This document shows, piece after piece, positions 6,843 through 13,867 of a stretch of DNA of 16,617 nt. The position numbers and the translations under genes were made by a program. The DNA is from Pseudomonadota bacterium (GTDB taxonomy: Bacteria > Pseudomonadota > Gammaproteobacteria > Burkholderiales > Ferrovaceae): the NCBI GenBank assembly GCA_021811005.1, contig JAJZPY010000041.1:1-16617 (forward strand), given 5' to 3'. Position 1 is the first letter of the stretch, and every line of letters begins with the position of its first letter. The notes beneath the pieces are model-generated. The model saw nothing but the letters and a program-made list of their open reading frames with translations, was not told where the DNA came from and ran no database searches.

Positions 6843-8516
6843 ATGTTGCTGAGCGTGCGCAATCTTCAAGTCACTTTCCAGTCCGGCAAGGAAGCCCCCT
6901 TCGCGGCGGTCCGGAACGTGAGCTTCGATGTGCCGGAGCGTGCCACATTGGCGCTGGTGGGGGAATCGGGGAGCGGAAAGTCGGTGACGGCCCTTTCGAT
7001 CCTGGGCCTGTTGCCCGGTCGCATCACGCGCCTGGGCGACGACAGCCGGATCCTGTGGCATGGCGAAAATCTTCTGGGCTATGGCGAGGCCGCCTTGCGG
7101 GCGGTTCGCGGCAAGGAAATCGCCATGATTTTTCAGGAGCCCATGAGTTCGCTCAATCCGGTGTTCACGGTGGGCGAACAGCTGATGGAAGGCTTGCGCC
7201 TGCGTCTGGGAATGTCGCGTCCGCAGGCCAGGACCCGGGCGCTGGAACTGCTGTCTGAAGTGGGAATTCCCGAGCCGCGGCGGCGCCTGGACGCCTATCC
7301 CCATCAGCTTTCCGGCGGGCAGCAACAGCGGGTCATGATTGCCATGGCCATCAGCTGCCAGCCGCAGTTGCTGATTGCAGACGAACCCACCACGGCCCTG
7401 GATGTGACGGTTCAGCGCCAGATTCTGGACCTGATCCGGACGCTCCAGCAACGGTTGCACATGTCCGTGCTGTTCATCACGCACGATCTCGCGCTGGTCA
7501 ACGAAATCGCGTCGGATGTGGTGGTGATGAAAGACGGACAGGTGCGCGAAGCGGGGCCTTGCGAACCTGTTTTTTCCGATCCGAAGGATGCCTATACCAA
7601 AGCCCTGCTGGCTTGCCGTCCGCCACTGGGGGAGCGCCCGATGCGCCTGCGCGTGATCGAGGATTTCATGAGCGGCCGGCCCTTGCCCGAAATTCCCTTG
7701 CGCCAGCGGGGGGGCGATCTTTCCGGTGAAATCATCCTGGAGGTGAAAAATCTCGAAAAGAACTTTCCCGTGCGCGAAGGGCTTTGGCGGCATCGCCTGT
7801 TCCGCGCCGTGCGCGGGGTGTCCTTCCAGGTTTCCCGGGGCAGGACGGTCGGCATCGTGGGAGAGTCCGGGTCAGGAAAGACCACGCTGGGGCTGACCGT
7901 GGCCGGCCTTCTTAAGGCCGACGGCGGAGAAATCCTGTTCGAAGGGGAAAGTCTTCAGAAAACCCGGGGCCGCGATCCCGCGGGATTCCGGCGGCGCATC
8001 CAGATCGTTTTCCAGAATCCCTATGCCTCGCTTAATCCCCGCTTTACGGTGGGTCACATCCTCACCGAACCGCTGCTGCTCAACGGCATTGGCGGGACGG
8101 CGGCGGCACGGGAAAAGATTGCCCTGGAGCTGCTTGCCCGGGTGGGGCTGCCGCGCGATGCCTTCATGCGATACCCGCACGAGTTTTCCGGCGGGCAGCG
8201 CCAGCGCATCGCCATCGCCCGCTGTCTGACGGTCAAGCCCGACGTGCTGATTTGCGACGAATCGGTTTCCGCATTGGATGTCTCCGTGCAGGCACAGGTG
8301 CTCAACCTGCTGCAGGATCTGCAGGACGAATACCGCATGAGCTATGTCTTCATTTCCCACGACCTTTCCGTGGTGCGCTACATGTCCGATCAGGTCCTGG
8401 TCATGCACGAGGGCGCCGTGGTGGAATCGGGAGATGCCGATGCGCTGTTTGCCCGGCCACGGCAGCCGTACACGCAGGAATTGCTGTCAGCGGTTCCCAA
8501 GGCCTGGAACCGCTGA
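6843..8516 (+). CDS. ABC importer ATPase, two fused nucleotide-binding domains (DppD-DppF/YejF type)
   Basis: A 557-residue cytoplasmic ATPase holding both nucleotide-binding domains in one chain, as in YejF (529) rather than the split DppD and DppF. Domain 1 has Walker A GESGSGKS (40-47), signature LSGGQ (156-160) and Walker B LLIADE (D180, E181). Domain 2 has Walker A GESGSGKT (340-347), signature FSGGQ (448-452) and Walker B LICDE (D472, E473), where the usual DEP reads DES. Both keep the catalytic Glu and the H-loop (FITHD, FISHD). A linker of about 45 residues after domain 1 carries the Oligo_HPY-like region. GAGG overlapping the permease stop serves as ribosome site for the ATG at 6843. 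The gene ends 10 nt before the convergent mltD stop. Confidence 0.95.
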   Translation: MLLSVRNLQVTFQSGKEAPFAAVRNVSFDVPERATLALVGESGSGKSVTALSILGLLPGRITRLGDDSRILWHGENLLGYGEAALRAVRGKEIAMIFQEPMSSLNPVFTVGEQLMEGLRLRLGMSRPQARTRALELLSEVGIPEPRRRLDAYPHQLSGGQQQRVMIAMAISCQPQLLIADEPTTALDVTVQRQILDLIRTLQQRLHMSVLFITHDLALVNEIASDVVVMKDGQVREAGPCEPVFSDPKDAYTKALLACRPPLGERPMRLRVIEDFMSGRPLPEIPLRQRGGDLSGEIILEVKNLEKNFPVREGLWRHRLFRAVRGVSFQVSRGRTVGIVGESGSGKTTLGLTVAGLLKADGGEILFEGESLQKTRGRDPAGFRRRIQIVFQNPYASLNPRFTVGHILTEPLLLNGIGGTAAAREKIALELLARVGLPRDAFMRYPHEFSGGQRQRIAIARCLTVKPDVLICDESVSALDVSVQAQVLNLLQDLQDEYRMSYVFISHDLSVVRYMSDQVLVMHEGAVVESGDADALFARPRQPYTQELLSAVPKAWNR

Positions 8517-8526
8517 GCCTGCCTAT

Positions 8527-10005
8527 TCAATCGGGCTTGTGCGCCTTGGTTTTTTTGGTGGCGTGATGGGATGTGCTTTTTGAATGATTTGTGCTGCTTT
8601 TATGGGCTGGGGTTTTCCCCGATTTTGACTTGTGGCCTGATTTCGAGCCGTGTTTTGCACGTGACGGCGCACCCGGTGAAGGAATTTCCGATTCCGGCTT
8701 GCCGTTGAGTTCCAGCGATGTTTTCGGCGTGCCGGGCTTGTCCGGCACCAGGATGACCCCGCCGCCGGCAATTTTCTTGTTGCTGGCAATGCCGTTGACG
8801 CGCTTGAGTTCTTCGCTGGAAAGCCCGAACTGGTTAGCGACCTTTTCCAGGGCTTCCCCGCGCCGCAGATGGTGCGTCTTCCAGGAAACCAGCTTGACGT
8901 TGGGGTCTTCCAGACGGGCCACGAAACGGTTGGCAACGCCGGTCGGAACGAGGATGGTTTTTTCCTTGTTGAAATCCAGGCTGATGACCGGCCTGTTGAA
9001 AGCCGGGTTCAGCATCAGGAAATCGTCCACGCTCATTTCGGCAAATTTGGCGGCCAGTTTGGTGTCCAGGCGTTTGCGCGTGGTCACGGCGGCGAAGTAA
9101 GGTTCGTCCGGAATGGAGGCGAGCTTCAGCCCGTAGTGTTCCGGGTTGAGCACAATGGCTTTGGCTGCCAGCAGCTTGGGCACGTAATTCCGGGTCTCGT
9201 CGGGAAGCCGCAGGCTCTGGTAATCGGTGGGCAGGCCGCGGGCCTGGTTATAGGCGATTTCCCGCCGGATTTTCCCTTCGCCGCAGTTGTACCCCGCCAG
9301 GGCCAGTTCCCAGGAACCGAATTCGTCATAGAGCTTTTGCAGGTAATCGAGCGCGCTGTTGGTGGCGGCGAGGACATCCTTGCGCCCGTCGTACCACCAG
9401 TTCTGCTGAAGTCCGAACACGCGGCCCGTGGAAGGGATGAACTGCCACATGCCCGAAGCCTGGCTGCGGGACAGGGCATGGGGATTGAACGCGCTTTCCA
9501 CGATGGGCAGCAGCGCGATTTCCATGGGCATGCCGCGCCGCTGCACTTCCTCGACGATGTAGTAGAGATACAGGCGGCTGCGCTCCACCGTCCGCTCAAC
9601 ATAGTCCGGGCGGGCGGAGAACCAGGCGATGTGGCGGTTGACGAGGCGGTCGTCCGGCAGGGGTTCTAGCGCGAAACCATCCCTGATGCGGTCCCACAGG
9701 TCGAACGGTTCGACCGGTTCGGCATCCTGCACGCTTTCTTCGGGTATGTGCTGGGCCGTGCTGGCGCCGGGCAGCGGCGTCGCCAGCTGAGGGGGCAGGG
9801 CGGGTGCAGCAGGCGGCCCGGACGAGGATTCCGGCTGGGCAAACGCCGCCTGCACTTGTTGGGTGGTCGCAGCAGGGGGCGGGTCGGCACCCAGCGATGA
9901 CGGAGGTTCGGGGTCGGCCATGGCCGCAAGAGACAGTGCGGCCCATGCACAGGCAAGCCAGAGGCGCCCCGAATTCACGCAATGCTTCAGAACGTGTTTT
10001 TCCAT
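8527..10005 (-). CDS. mltD: Membrane-bound lytic murein transglycosylase D with LysM domain
   Basis: A 492-residue periplasmic enzyme that cleaves peptidoglycan glycan strands to 1,6-anhydro ends. The chosen ATG (10005) has TGAGG upstream and starts a signal peptide ending LAAMA at residue 30. The longer open frame, starting at 10095, adds only an Arg-rich leader inside gloB. C19 is not in a good lipobox (preceded by W-L-A), so unlike E. coli MltD it may not be a lipoprotein. The SLT domain carries the catalytic Glu in PIVESAFNP (E170), then SGMWQFIPSTGR and LALAGYNCGEG. A degenerate LysM-like stretch precedes a clear LysM (about 374-420). The last 70 residues are a Lys/Ser/His-rich low-complexity tail, unlike E. 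coli MltD (452 residues, two LysM). The gene overlaps the 3' end of gloB by 19 nt and is probably cotranscribed with it. Confidence 0.93.
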   Translation of the reverse strand: MEKHVLKHCVNSGRLWLACAWAALSLAAMADPEPPSSLGADPPPAATTQQVQAAFAQPESSSGPPAAPALPPQLATPLPGASTAQHIPEESVQDAEPVEPFDLWDRIRDGFALEPLPDDRLVNRHIAWFSARPDYVERTVERSRLYLYYIVEEVQRRGMPMEIALLPIVESAFNPHALSRSQASGMWQFIPSTGRVFGLQQNWWYDGRKDVLAATNSALDYLQKLYDEFGSWELALAGYNCGEGKIRREIAYNQARGLPTDYQSLRLPDETRNYVPKLLAAKAIVLNPEHYGLKLASIPDEPYFAAVTTRKRLDTKLAAKFAEMSVDDFLMLNPAFNRPVISLDFNKEKTILVPTGVANRFVARLEDPNVKLVSWKTHHLRRGEALEKVANQFGLSSEELKRVNGIASNKKIAGGGVILVPDKPGTPKTSLELNGKPESEIPSPGAPSRAKHGSKSGHKSKSGKTPAHKSSTNHSKSTSHHATKKTKAHKPD

Positions 10006-10766
10006 TGCCTCAGGGCGGCGAACACGGCGACGCTGTCGGTGGGTTGGGCTCCGGTTTGGGACAGCACGGTCTGGATTACCGCCGGTTCGTGACAACGCAG
10101 AAAAGGGTTGGTCCTGAGCTCAAGGCCGATCGTGCTGGGCACGGTGGGCAGGCCGCGACGACGGGTATCGGCGGCTTCCACGGCGCGCTGCTGGAGCGCG
10201 GCATTGTCAGGCTCGACGGCCCGGGCGAACGCAATATTGGACAAGGTGTACTCATGGGCACAATAAACTTCCGTATTCTCAGGGAGCGCGGCCAACTTGT
10301 CCAATGAAGTCGCCATTTGGTCCGGCGTGCCTTCAAAGAGGCGGCCGCATCCGCAGGCAAACAGGGTGTCGCCGCAGAAAAGCCGGGTGCCGTCCCAATA
10401 GGCAATGTGCCCGGCCGTATGCCCGGGAATGTCCAGCACGTGGAACGCGGCGTCCAGTTCCGGTATGGAAACGGTATCCGGTTCTCCCACGGGGCGGGTG
10501 ATGCCTCCGATGGTTTCGCGCCGGGGTCCATACACCGGCACCGGGCCGGGGTGCGTCTCCAGGAGTTCTTCGATGCCGCCCACATGATCGCCATGGTGGT
10601 GCGTGATGAGAATGGCGGCCAGGGCAAGCCCGTGTTCCTTCAGGAAGCGAATGACGGGGAAACCCTCGCCGGGGTCCACCACGACGGCATGGTGGTTGTC
10701 GTGCAGTACCCAAATGTAATTGTCGTTGAAAGCGGGGACGCCGCTGACCTGATAGCGAGGTGACAT
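9987..10766 (-). CDS. gloB: Hydroxyacylglutathione hydrolase (glyoxalase II)
   Basis: A 259-residue cytosolic metallo-beta-lactamase-fold enzyme that hydrolyses S-D-lactoylglutathione to D-lactate and glutathione, the second step of methylglyoxal detoxification. Metal ligands are visible: THHHGDH (H56, H58, D60, H61), H116 in DIPGHTAGH, D133 in FCGDTLF and H171 in YCAHEY. The C-terminal region with TVPSTIGLELRTNPFLR is specific to glyoxalase II and binds the glutathione part. The ATG at 10766 gives the family N-terminus (VSGVPAFNDNYIWVL); the open frame runs on upstream but into the divergent yafS gene. No good ribosome site is seen. The order mltD-gloB-yafS matches E. coli. Confidence 0.96.
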   Translation of the reverse strand: MSPRYQVSGVPAFNDNYIWVLHDNHHAVVVDPGEGFPVIRFLKEHGLALAAILITHHHGDHVGGIEELLETHPGPVPVYGPRRETIGGITRPVGEPDTVSIPELDAAFHVLDIPGHTAGHIAYWDGTRLFCGDTLFACGCGRLFEGTPDQMATSLDKLAALPENTEVYCAHEYTLSNIAFARAVEPDNAALQQRAVEAADTRRRGLPTVPSTIGLELRTNPFLRCHEPAVIQTVLSQTGAQPTDSVAVFAALRQWKNTF

Positions 10767-10793
10767 GTTTGCTCTGACCGGACTGGATTGGTC

Positions 10794-10799
10794 TACAAT
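10794..10799 (+). promoter_or_regulatory. Candidate -10 box for yafS
   Basis: TACAAT lies in the 39-bp gap between divergent gloB and yafS. TTGCTC at 10769-10774 is a weak -35 at a long 19-bp spacing. Initiation would fall at about 10805-10807, on the yafS ATG at 10806. Confidence 0.3.
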
Positions 10800-10805
10800 T
10801 CTGGC

Positions 10806-11588
10806 ATGGCTAACGCAACCTTGCACGACTGGCTGGAAACGCCCCTGGGGTCTTATGTGCTGGGGCGGGAACAGCTTGTGCTTGACGAGGCGGTCTCCAA
10901 TATTTTCGGTTTCAACGCATTGCAGGTGTTTTTGCCCGAGCTGGATGCCTTGCGGGCCAACCGCATTCCCAACAAGATCACGGTGAGCCCCAACGGAGTC
11001 AGCCGTCTGCAGGCGGATCCTGCTGCATTGCCGATCGCCACCCAAAGCATCGATCTGGCCGTGCTGCCCCATGCGCTCGAATTTTCACCAAACCCCCATG
11101 CCATTTTGCGTGAAATGGATCGGGTGATGATGCCTGAAGGCCGTCTCGTGATCACGGGCTTCAATCCGCGCAGCCTGTTGGGACTGCGCCGGGTCTTGTC
11201 CCACGGTCACGGGAGCTACCCCTGGAGCGGCCAGTTCATCGCGCTGTCCCGACTCAAGGACTGGTTGGCGTTGCTGGGTTTTGAAGTGAATGCCGGCCGA
11301 TTCTGGGCCTATGCGCCGCCCTTCACCACGGAACGCTGGTTGCACCGTTTCCGCTTCATGGAACCGGCAGGCGATCGCTGGTGGGGTGTGGGGGGCGGGG
11401 TTTACATGTTGCAGGCCATCAAACGGGTCCAGGGCGCACGCCTGATTACGCCGTGCTGGAACCGGGCTCATGCCGACAAGGCCTTGGCGTCGGCCGTACG
11501 CACGGCCGTTCGCCGTTCGGGCTATTCCGGGCAAAAGGTGATACCACTGATGCGCGGTCCCAGGCCACCCGAAGAACCAGCCTCCTGA
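10806..11588 (+). CDS. yafS: YafS-like class I SAM-dependent methyltransferase family protein
   Basis: A 260-residue cytosolic protein. The second half of a Rossmann methyltransferase (Methyltransf_11 type) is plain: SIDLAVLPHALEFSPNPHAILREMDRV around 81-107, then MPEGRLVITGFNPRSLLGLR, the usual post-motif region after the acidic residue that binds SAM ribose. The glycine-rich motif I expected near residues 35-60 is not recognisable (NIFGFNALQVF stands there), as if the SAM site is altered. Position between gloB and rnhA equals that of E. coli yafS, whose substrate is unknown to me. The ATG at 10806 was chosen over a TTG at 10788 because of the family start and the -10 position. No Shine-Dalgarno is visible. 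Confidence 0.82.
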   Translation: MANATLHDWLETPLGSYVLGREQLVLDEAVSNIFGFNALQVFLPELDALRANRIPNKITVSPNGVSRLQADPAALPIATQSIDLAVLPHALEFSPNPHAILREMDRVMMPEGRLVITGFNPRSLLGLRRVLSHGHGSYPWSGQFIALSRLKDWLALLGFEVNAGRFWAYAPPFTTERWLHRFRFMEPAGDRWWGVGGGVYMLQAIKRVQGARLITPCWNRAHADKALASAVRTAVRRSGYSGQKVIPLMRGPRPPEEPAS

Positions 11589-11630
11589 AGCAGCTTTTAA
11601 TTCCGTGTGAACGCGCCTGTCCCGGTAGGT

Positions 11631-11649
11631 TATAATATTAATTATTAAT
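11631..11649 (+). promoter_or_regulatory. Candidate rnhA-dnaQ promoter in an AT-rich island
   Basis: A perfect TATAAT (11631-11636) is followed directly by ATTAAT-T-ATTAAT (11637-11649), two copies of a self-complementary 6-mer. The patch 11625-11665 is strikingly AT-rich for this GC-rich region. Initiation near 11643 would give a leader of about 20 nt before the GTG at 11664. No convincing -35 lies 16-18 bp upstream. The repeats could help melting or bind a regulator. Confidence 0.45.
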
Positions 11650-11663
11650 AAAAACATAACGTT

Positions 11664-12116
11664 GTGAATAAAACATCAAGTGATACTGTAGAAATTTACA
11701 CGGACGGGGCTTGCAAGGGAAACCCCGGACCCGGCGGCTGGGGCGCGCTGCTGGCTTATCAGGGCACCGAGCGCGAATTGTTCGGGGGCGAGCCGCACAC
11801 CACCAACAATCGCATGGAACTGACGGCGGTCATCGAAGCCTTGAAGGCGCTCAACCGTTCCTGTCACATCGCGCTCTACACCGATTCCCAGTATGTGCAG
11901 AAAGGCATCATGGAGTGGATCAAGGGCTGGGAGCGCAATGGCTGGAAAACCGCATCCCGACAGCCGGTGAAGAATGCCGACCTGTGGCGGCAGCTCAGTC
12001 AGGAAGTGGCGCGCCATCAGGTTCAATGGCACTGGGTCAAGGGCCATGCCGGCCACCCGGGCAACGAACGCGCCGACGGCCTGGCCAACCGGGGCATTGA
12101 AGGACTGCGGTCATGA
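11664..12116 (+). CDS. rnhA: Ribonuclease HI
   Basis: A 150-residue cytosolic enzyme that cuts the RNA strand of RNA-DNA hybrids, removing primers and R-loops. The DEDD metal-binding set is complete: D14 in IYTDGACKGNPGPGG, E52 in NNRMELTA, D74 in YTDSQYV and D138 in NERADGLA, with H128 in the flexible KGHAGHPGN loop. Basic-protrusion residues (WIKGWERNGWKT) are present as in E. coli RNase HI (155). The start is a GTG with no clear Shine-Dalgarno, preceded by an AT-rich leader, which may keep expression low. Its stop overlaps the dnaQ start as ATGA (12113-12116). In E. coli the two genes are divergent instead. Confidence 0.97.
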   Translation: MNKTSSDTVEIYTDGACKGNPGPGGWGALLAYQGTERELFGGEPHTTNNRMELTAVIEALKALNRSCHIALYTDSQYVQKGIMEWIKGWERNGWKTASRQPVKNADLWRQLSQEVARHQVQWHWVKGHAGHPGNERADGLANRGIEGLRS

Positions 12117-12814
12117 GGTACGTGGTGCTGGATACGGAAACCACGGGGCTTGAACCCACCAAAGGGCACCGCGTCATCGAAATCGGCCTGGTGGAAATCG
12201 TGCACCGGCGACGCACGGGGGCCCATTTCCACCAATACCTCAATCCCGACCGCGACAGCGATCCCGGTGCCTTGCAAAAGCACGGCCTGACCACCGAGTT
12301 TCTGTCCGACAAGCCCCGCTTTGCGGAGGTGGTGGATCAGTTTCTCGAGTTCGTGCAGGGGGCCGAACTGGTCATTCACAACGCCGCGTTCGACCTCGGG
12401 TTTCTCGACCATGAATTGCGCCAGCTCGGCCGCGAACCGCTCAGCGGCCTTTGCCCGCAGGTCACCGATACCCTGACCATGGCGCGCGAACTTCATCCGG
12501 GCAAACGCAACACCCTTGATGCCTTGTGCGAACGCTATGGCGTCGACAACTCGCGCCGGACGTTTCACGGGGCCTTGCTGGATGCGGAGCTGCTGGGCGA
12601 TGTTTATCTCGCCATGACCCGCGGGCAGGAAACCCTGCTGGTGGAAACCGCATCCGCGACGGCAGCGGAATCGCGCCAGACGATGCACCGATCCAGCAAA
12701 CCGCTGGTGGTGCGCTACGCCACCCTGGAGGAGCTCGACAGCCACCTTGCGCTGCTGGAAAAGATCGATCAGGCCAGCAAAGGGCGGTGCCTGTGGAAAC
12801 GCTCCGTTTCCTAG
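12113..12814 (+). CDS. dnaQ: DNA polymerase III epsilon subunit (3'-5' proofreading exonuclease)
   Basis: A 233-residue subunit of the replicative polymerase core that removes misincorporated bases. Exo motif I is VLDTETTGLEP (D7, E9), Exo II HNAAFDLGFLD (D94) and Exo III FHGALLDAELL (H152, D157), matching D12, E14, D103, H162 and D167 of E. coli. The C-terminal tail after about residue 185 corresponds to the part that holds the alpha subunit; total length is near the E. coli 243. GAAGGA eight bases before the ATG is a good ribosome site inside rnhA, so dnaQ can be translated both by coupling and independently. The TAG stop interlocks with the stop of the convergent DUF1841 gene. Confidence 0.97.
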   Translation: MRYVVLDTETTGLEPTKGHRVIEIGLVEIVHRRRTGAHFHQYLNPDRDSDPGALQKHGLTTEFLSDKPRFAEVVDQFLEFVQGAELVIHNAAFDLGFLDHELRQLGREPLSGLCPQVTDTLTMARELHPGKRNTLDALCERYGVDNSRRTFHGALLDAELLGDVYLAMTRGQETLLVETASATAAESRQTMHRSSKPLVVRYATLEELDSHLALLEKIDQASKGRCLWKRSVS

Positions 12815-13242
12815 GGCGCCGGATCAGCGCCAATCAGCTGCAGGTAACGTTTTCCGTCCAGCGGCGTTGCATGACGTTGTGATTCCCACACCACTTCCGC
12901 CAGGGCTTCCAGCAGGCGGTGGCGCGCGGCGTGTTCATCCTTGAGTTCCAGGCAGAGGCGGTCGTAGGCCGCGCGGATGCCGGGCGGCTGGTCGATGGAG
13001 AGCTGTTCTTCCACCGCCAGGTGCAGGCCCAGGTGCAAGAACGGGTTGGTTTCGCCCTGTTCCGGAAACCATTCGCGTTCCAGGAAACGTTCCGGCTGAG
13101 CCAGCAGGCTGTGATATTCCGGATGATGGCTGATGATCTGCCAGGCCACGCTTTCCAGCGGCGTCATGAGCGTCTTTTCCTGCTCCTTGCGCCAGACATC
13201 GAAAAAAAAGCGGCGTGCGTCTTCGCGCGACGGGCTAAACAT
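12811..13242 (-). CDS. DUF1841 family protein
   Basis: A 143-residue, probably cytosolic and mostly helical protein of unknown function. The N-terminus MFSPSREDARRFFFDVWRK and the NPFLHLGLHLAVEEQ motif near the middle identify the DUF1841 family of proteobacteria; HHPEYH is a further conserved patch. There is no signal peptide or membrane segment. The ATG at 13242 lies inside the end of nth (8-nt overlap), making it the last gene of the leftward moeA-bpt-pyrD-ferredoxin-nth operon. Codons for RFFF contain eight T in a row on the coding strand (13202-13209), near the start of the gene. The stop codon shares bases with the dnaQ stop. Confidence 0.85.
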   Translation of the reverse strand: MFSPSREDARRFFFDVWRKEQEKTLMTPLESVAWQIISHHPEYHSLLAQPERFLEREWFPEQGETNPFLHLGLHLAVEEQLSIDQPPGIRAAYDRLCLELKDEHAARHRLLEALAEVVWESQRHATPLDGKRYLQLIGADPAP

Positions 13243-13867
13243 GCTTGGCCCCGTATTCGCACAGGTCCAGCAGGACGCATCGGCCGCAGTCCGGCTGGCG
13301 CGCGCGGCACACGTAACGGCCATGAAGGATCAGCCAGTGGTGGGCATCCTGGCGGAACTCGGGCGGCACCACCTTGAGCAGTTTCGTTTCCACCGCCAGC
13401 GGGGTTTTTCCGGGCGCCAGTCCGGTGCGGTTGGAGACCCTGAAAATATGCGTGTCCACGGCAATGGTCGGTTGTCCGAAGGCGGTATTGAGCACCACGT
13501 TGGCGGTTTTTCGGCCCACGCCCGGCAGGGCTTCCAGGGCCTCGCGCTGGTCGGGCACGCGCCCGCCGTGCTGTTCTTGCAGGATGCGGGCCGTGGCCAG
13601 GACATTGCGCGCCTTGGTCCGGTACAGGCCGATGGTGCGGATGGCCTCTTCAAAGCGTTCCAGTCCGAAAGCCAGCAAATCGGCCGGGGTTATGATGGAT
13701 TTGAAAAGCGGGGCGGTGGCCAGGTTGACGCTTTTGTCCGTGGCCTGGGCGGACAGGATGACGGCCACCAGCAGCTGGAAAGGGTTTCCATAGTGCAGTT
13801 CCGTTGTGGGGTGGGGATTGGCCGCCTGCAGCCGGCGGAACAGTTCGACGCGATCAGCGGGTTTCAT
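13235..13867 (-). CDS. nth: Endonuclease III (DNA glycosylase/AP lyase)
   Basis: A 210-residue base-excision repair enzyme that removes oxidised pyrimidines and nicks the resulting AP site. It carries the helix-hairpin-helix LPGVGRKTANVV with catalytic Lys K120, catalytic Asp D138 in VDTHIFR, and the [4Fe-4S] cluster ligands C187-x6-C194-x2-C197-x5-C203. These positions and the length equal E. coli Nth (211). The ATG at 13867 overlaps the stop of the upstream ferredoxin gene as ATGA; the open frame continues further upstream with an Arg/Pro-rich leader that is out of place. No strong ribosome site is visible, so translation is probably coupled. Confidence 0.97.
   Translation of the reverse strand: MKPADRVELFRRLQAANPHPTTELHYGNPFQLLVAVILSAQATDKSVNLATAPLFKSIITPADLLAFGLERFEEAIRTIGLYRTKARNVLATARILQEQHGGRVPDQREALEALPGVGRKTANVVLNTAFGQPTIAVDTHIFRVSNRTGLAPGKTPLAVETKLLKVVPPEFRQDAHHWLILHGRYVCRARQPDCGRCVLLDLCEYGAKHV

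Noticed and set aside
8989..9400. Possible second full LysM domain in MltD before the clear one
   Set aside because: Only a degenerate stretch (SVDDFLMLNP to TILVP) is seen, so it is noted in the mltD entry and not called as a domain.
10006..10095. Longer N-terminus for mltD starting at 10095
   Set aside because: The extra 30 residues are Arg-rich, lie inside gloB and would bury the signal peptide; the ATG at 10005 has TGAGG upstream.
10767..11072. Longer N-terminus for gloB reaching 11072
   Set aside because: It would run antisense through the start of yafS. Glyoxalase II begins at the segment after the ATG at 10766.
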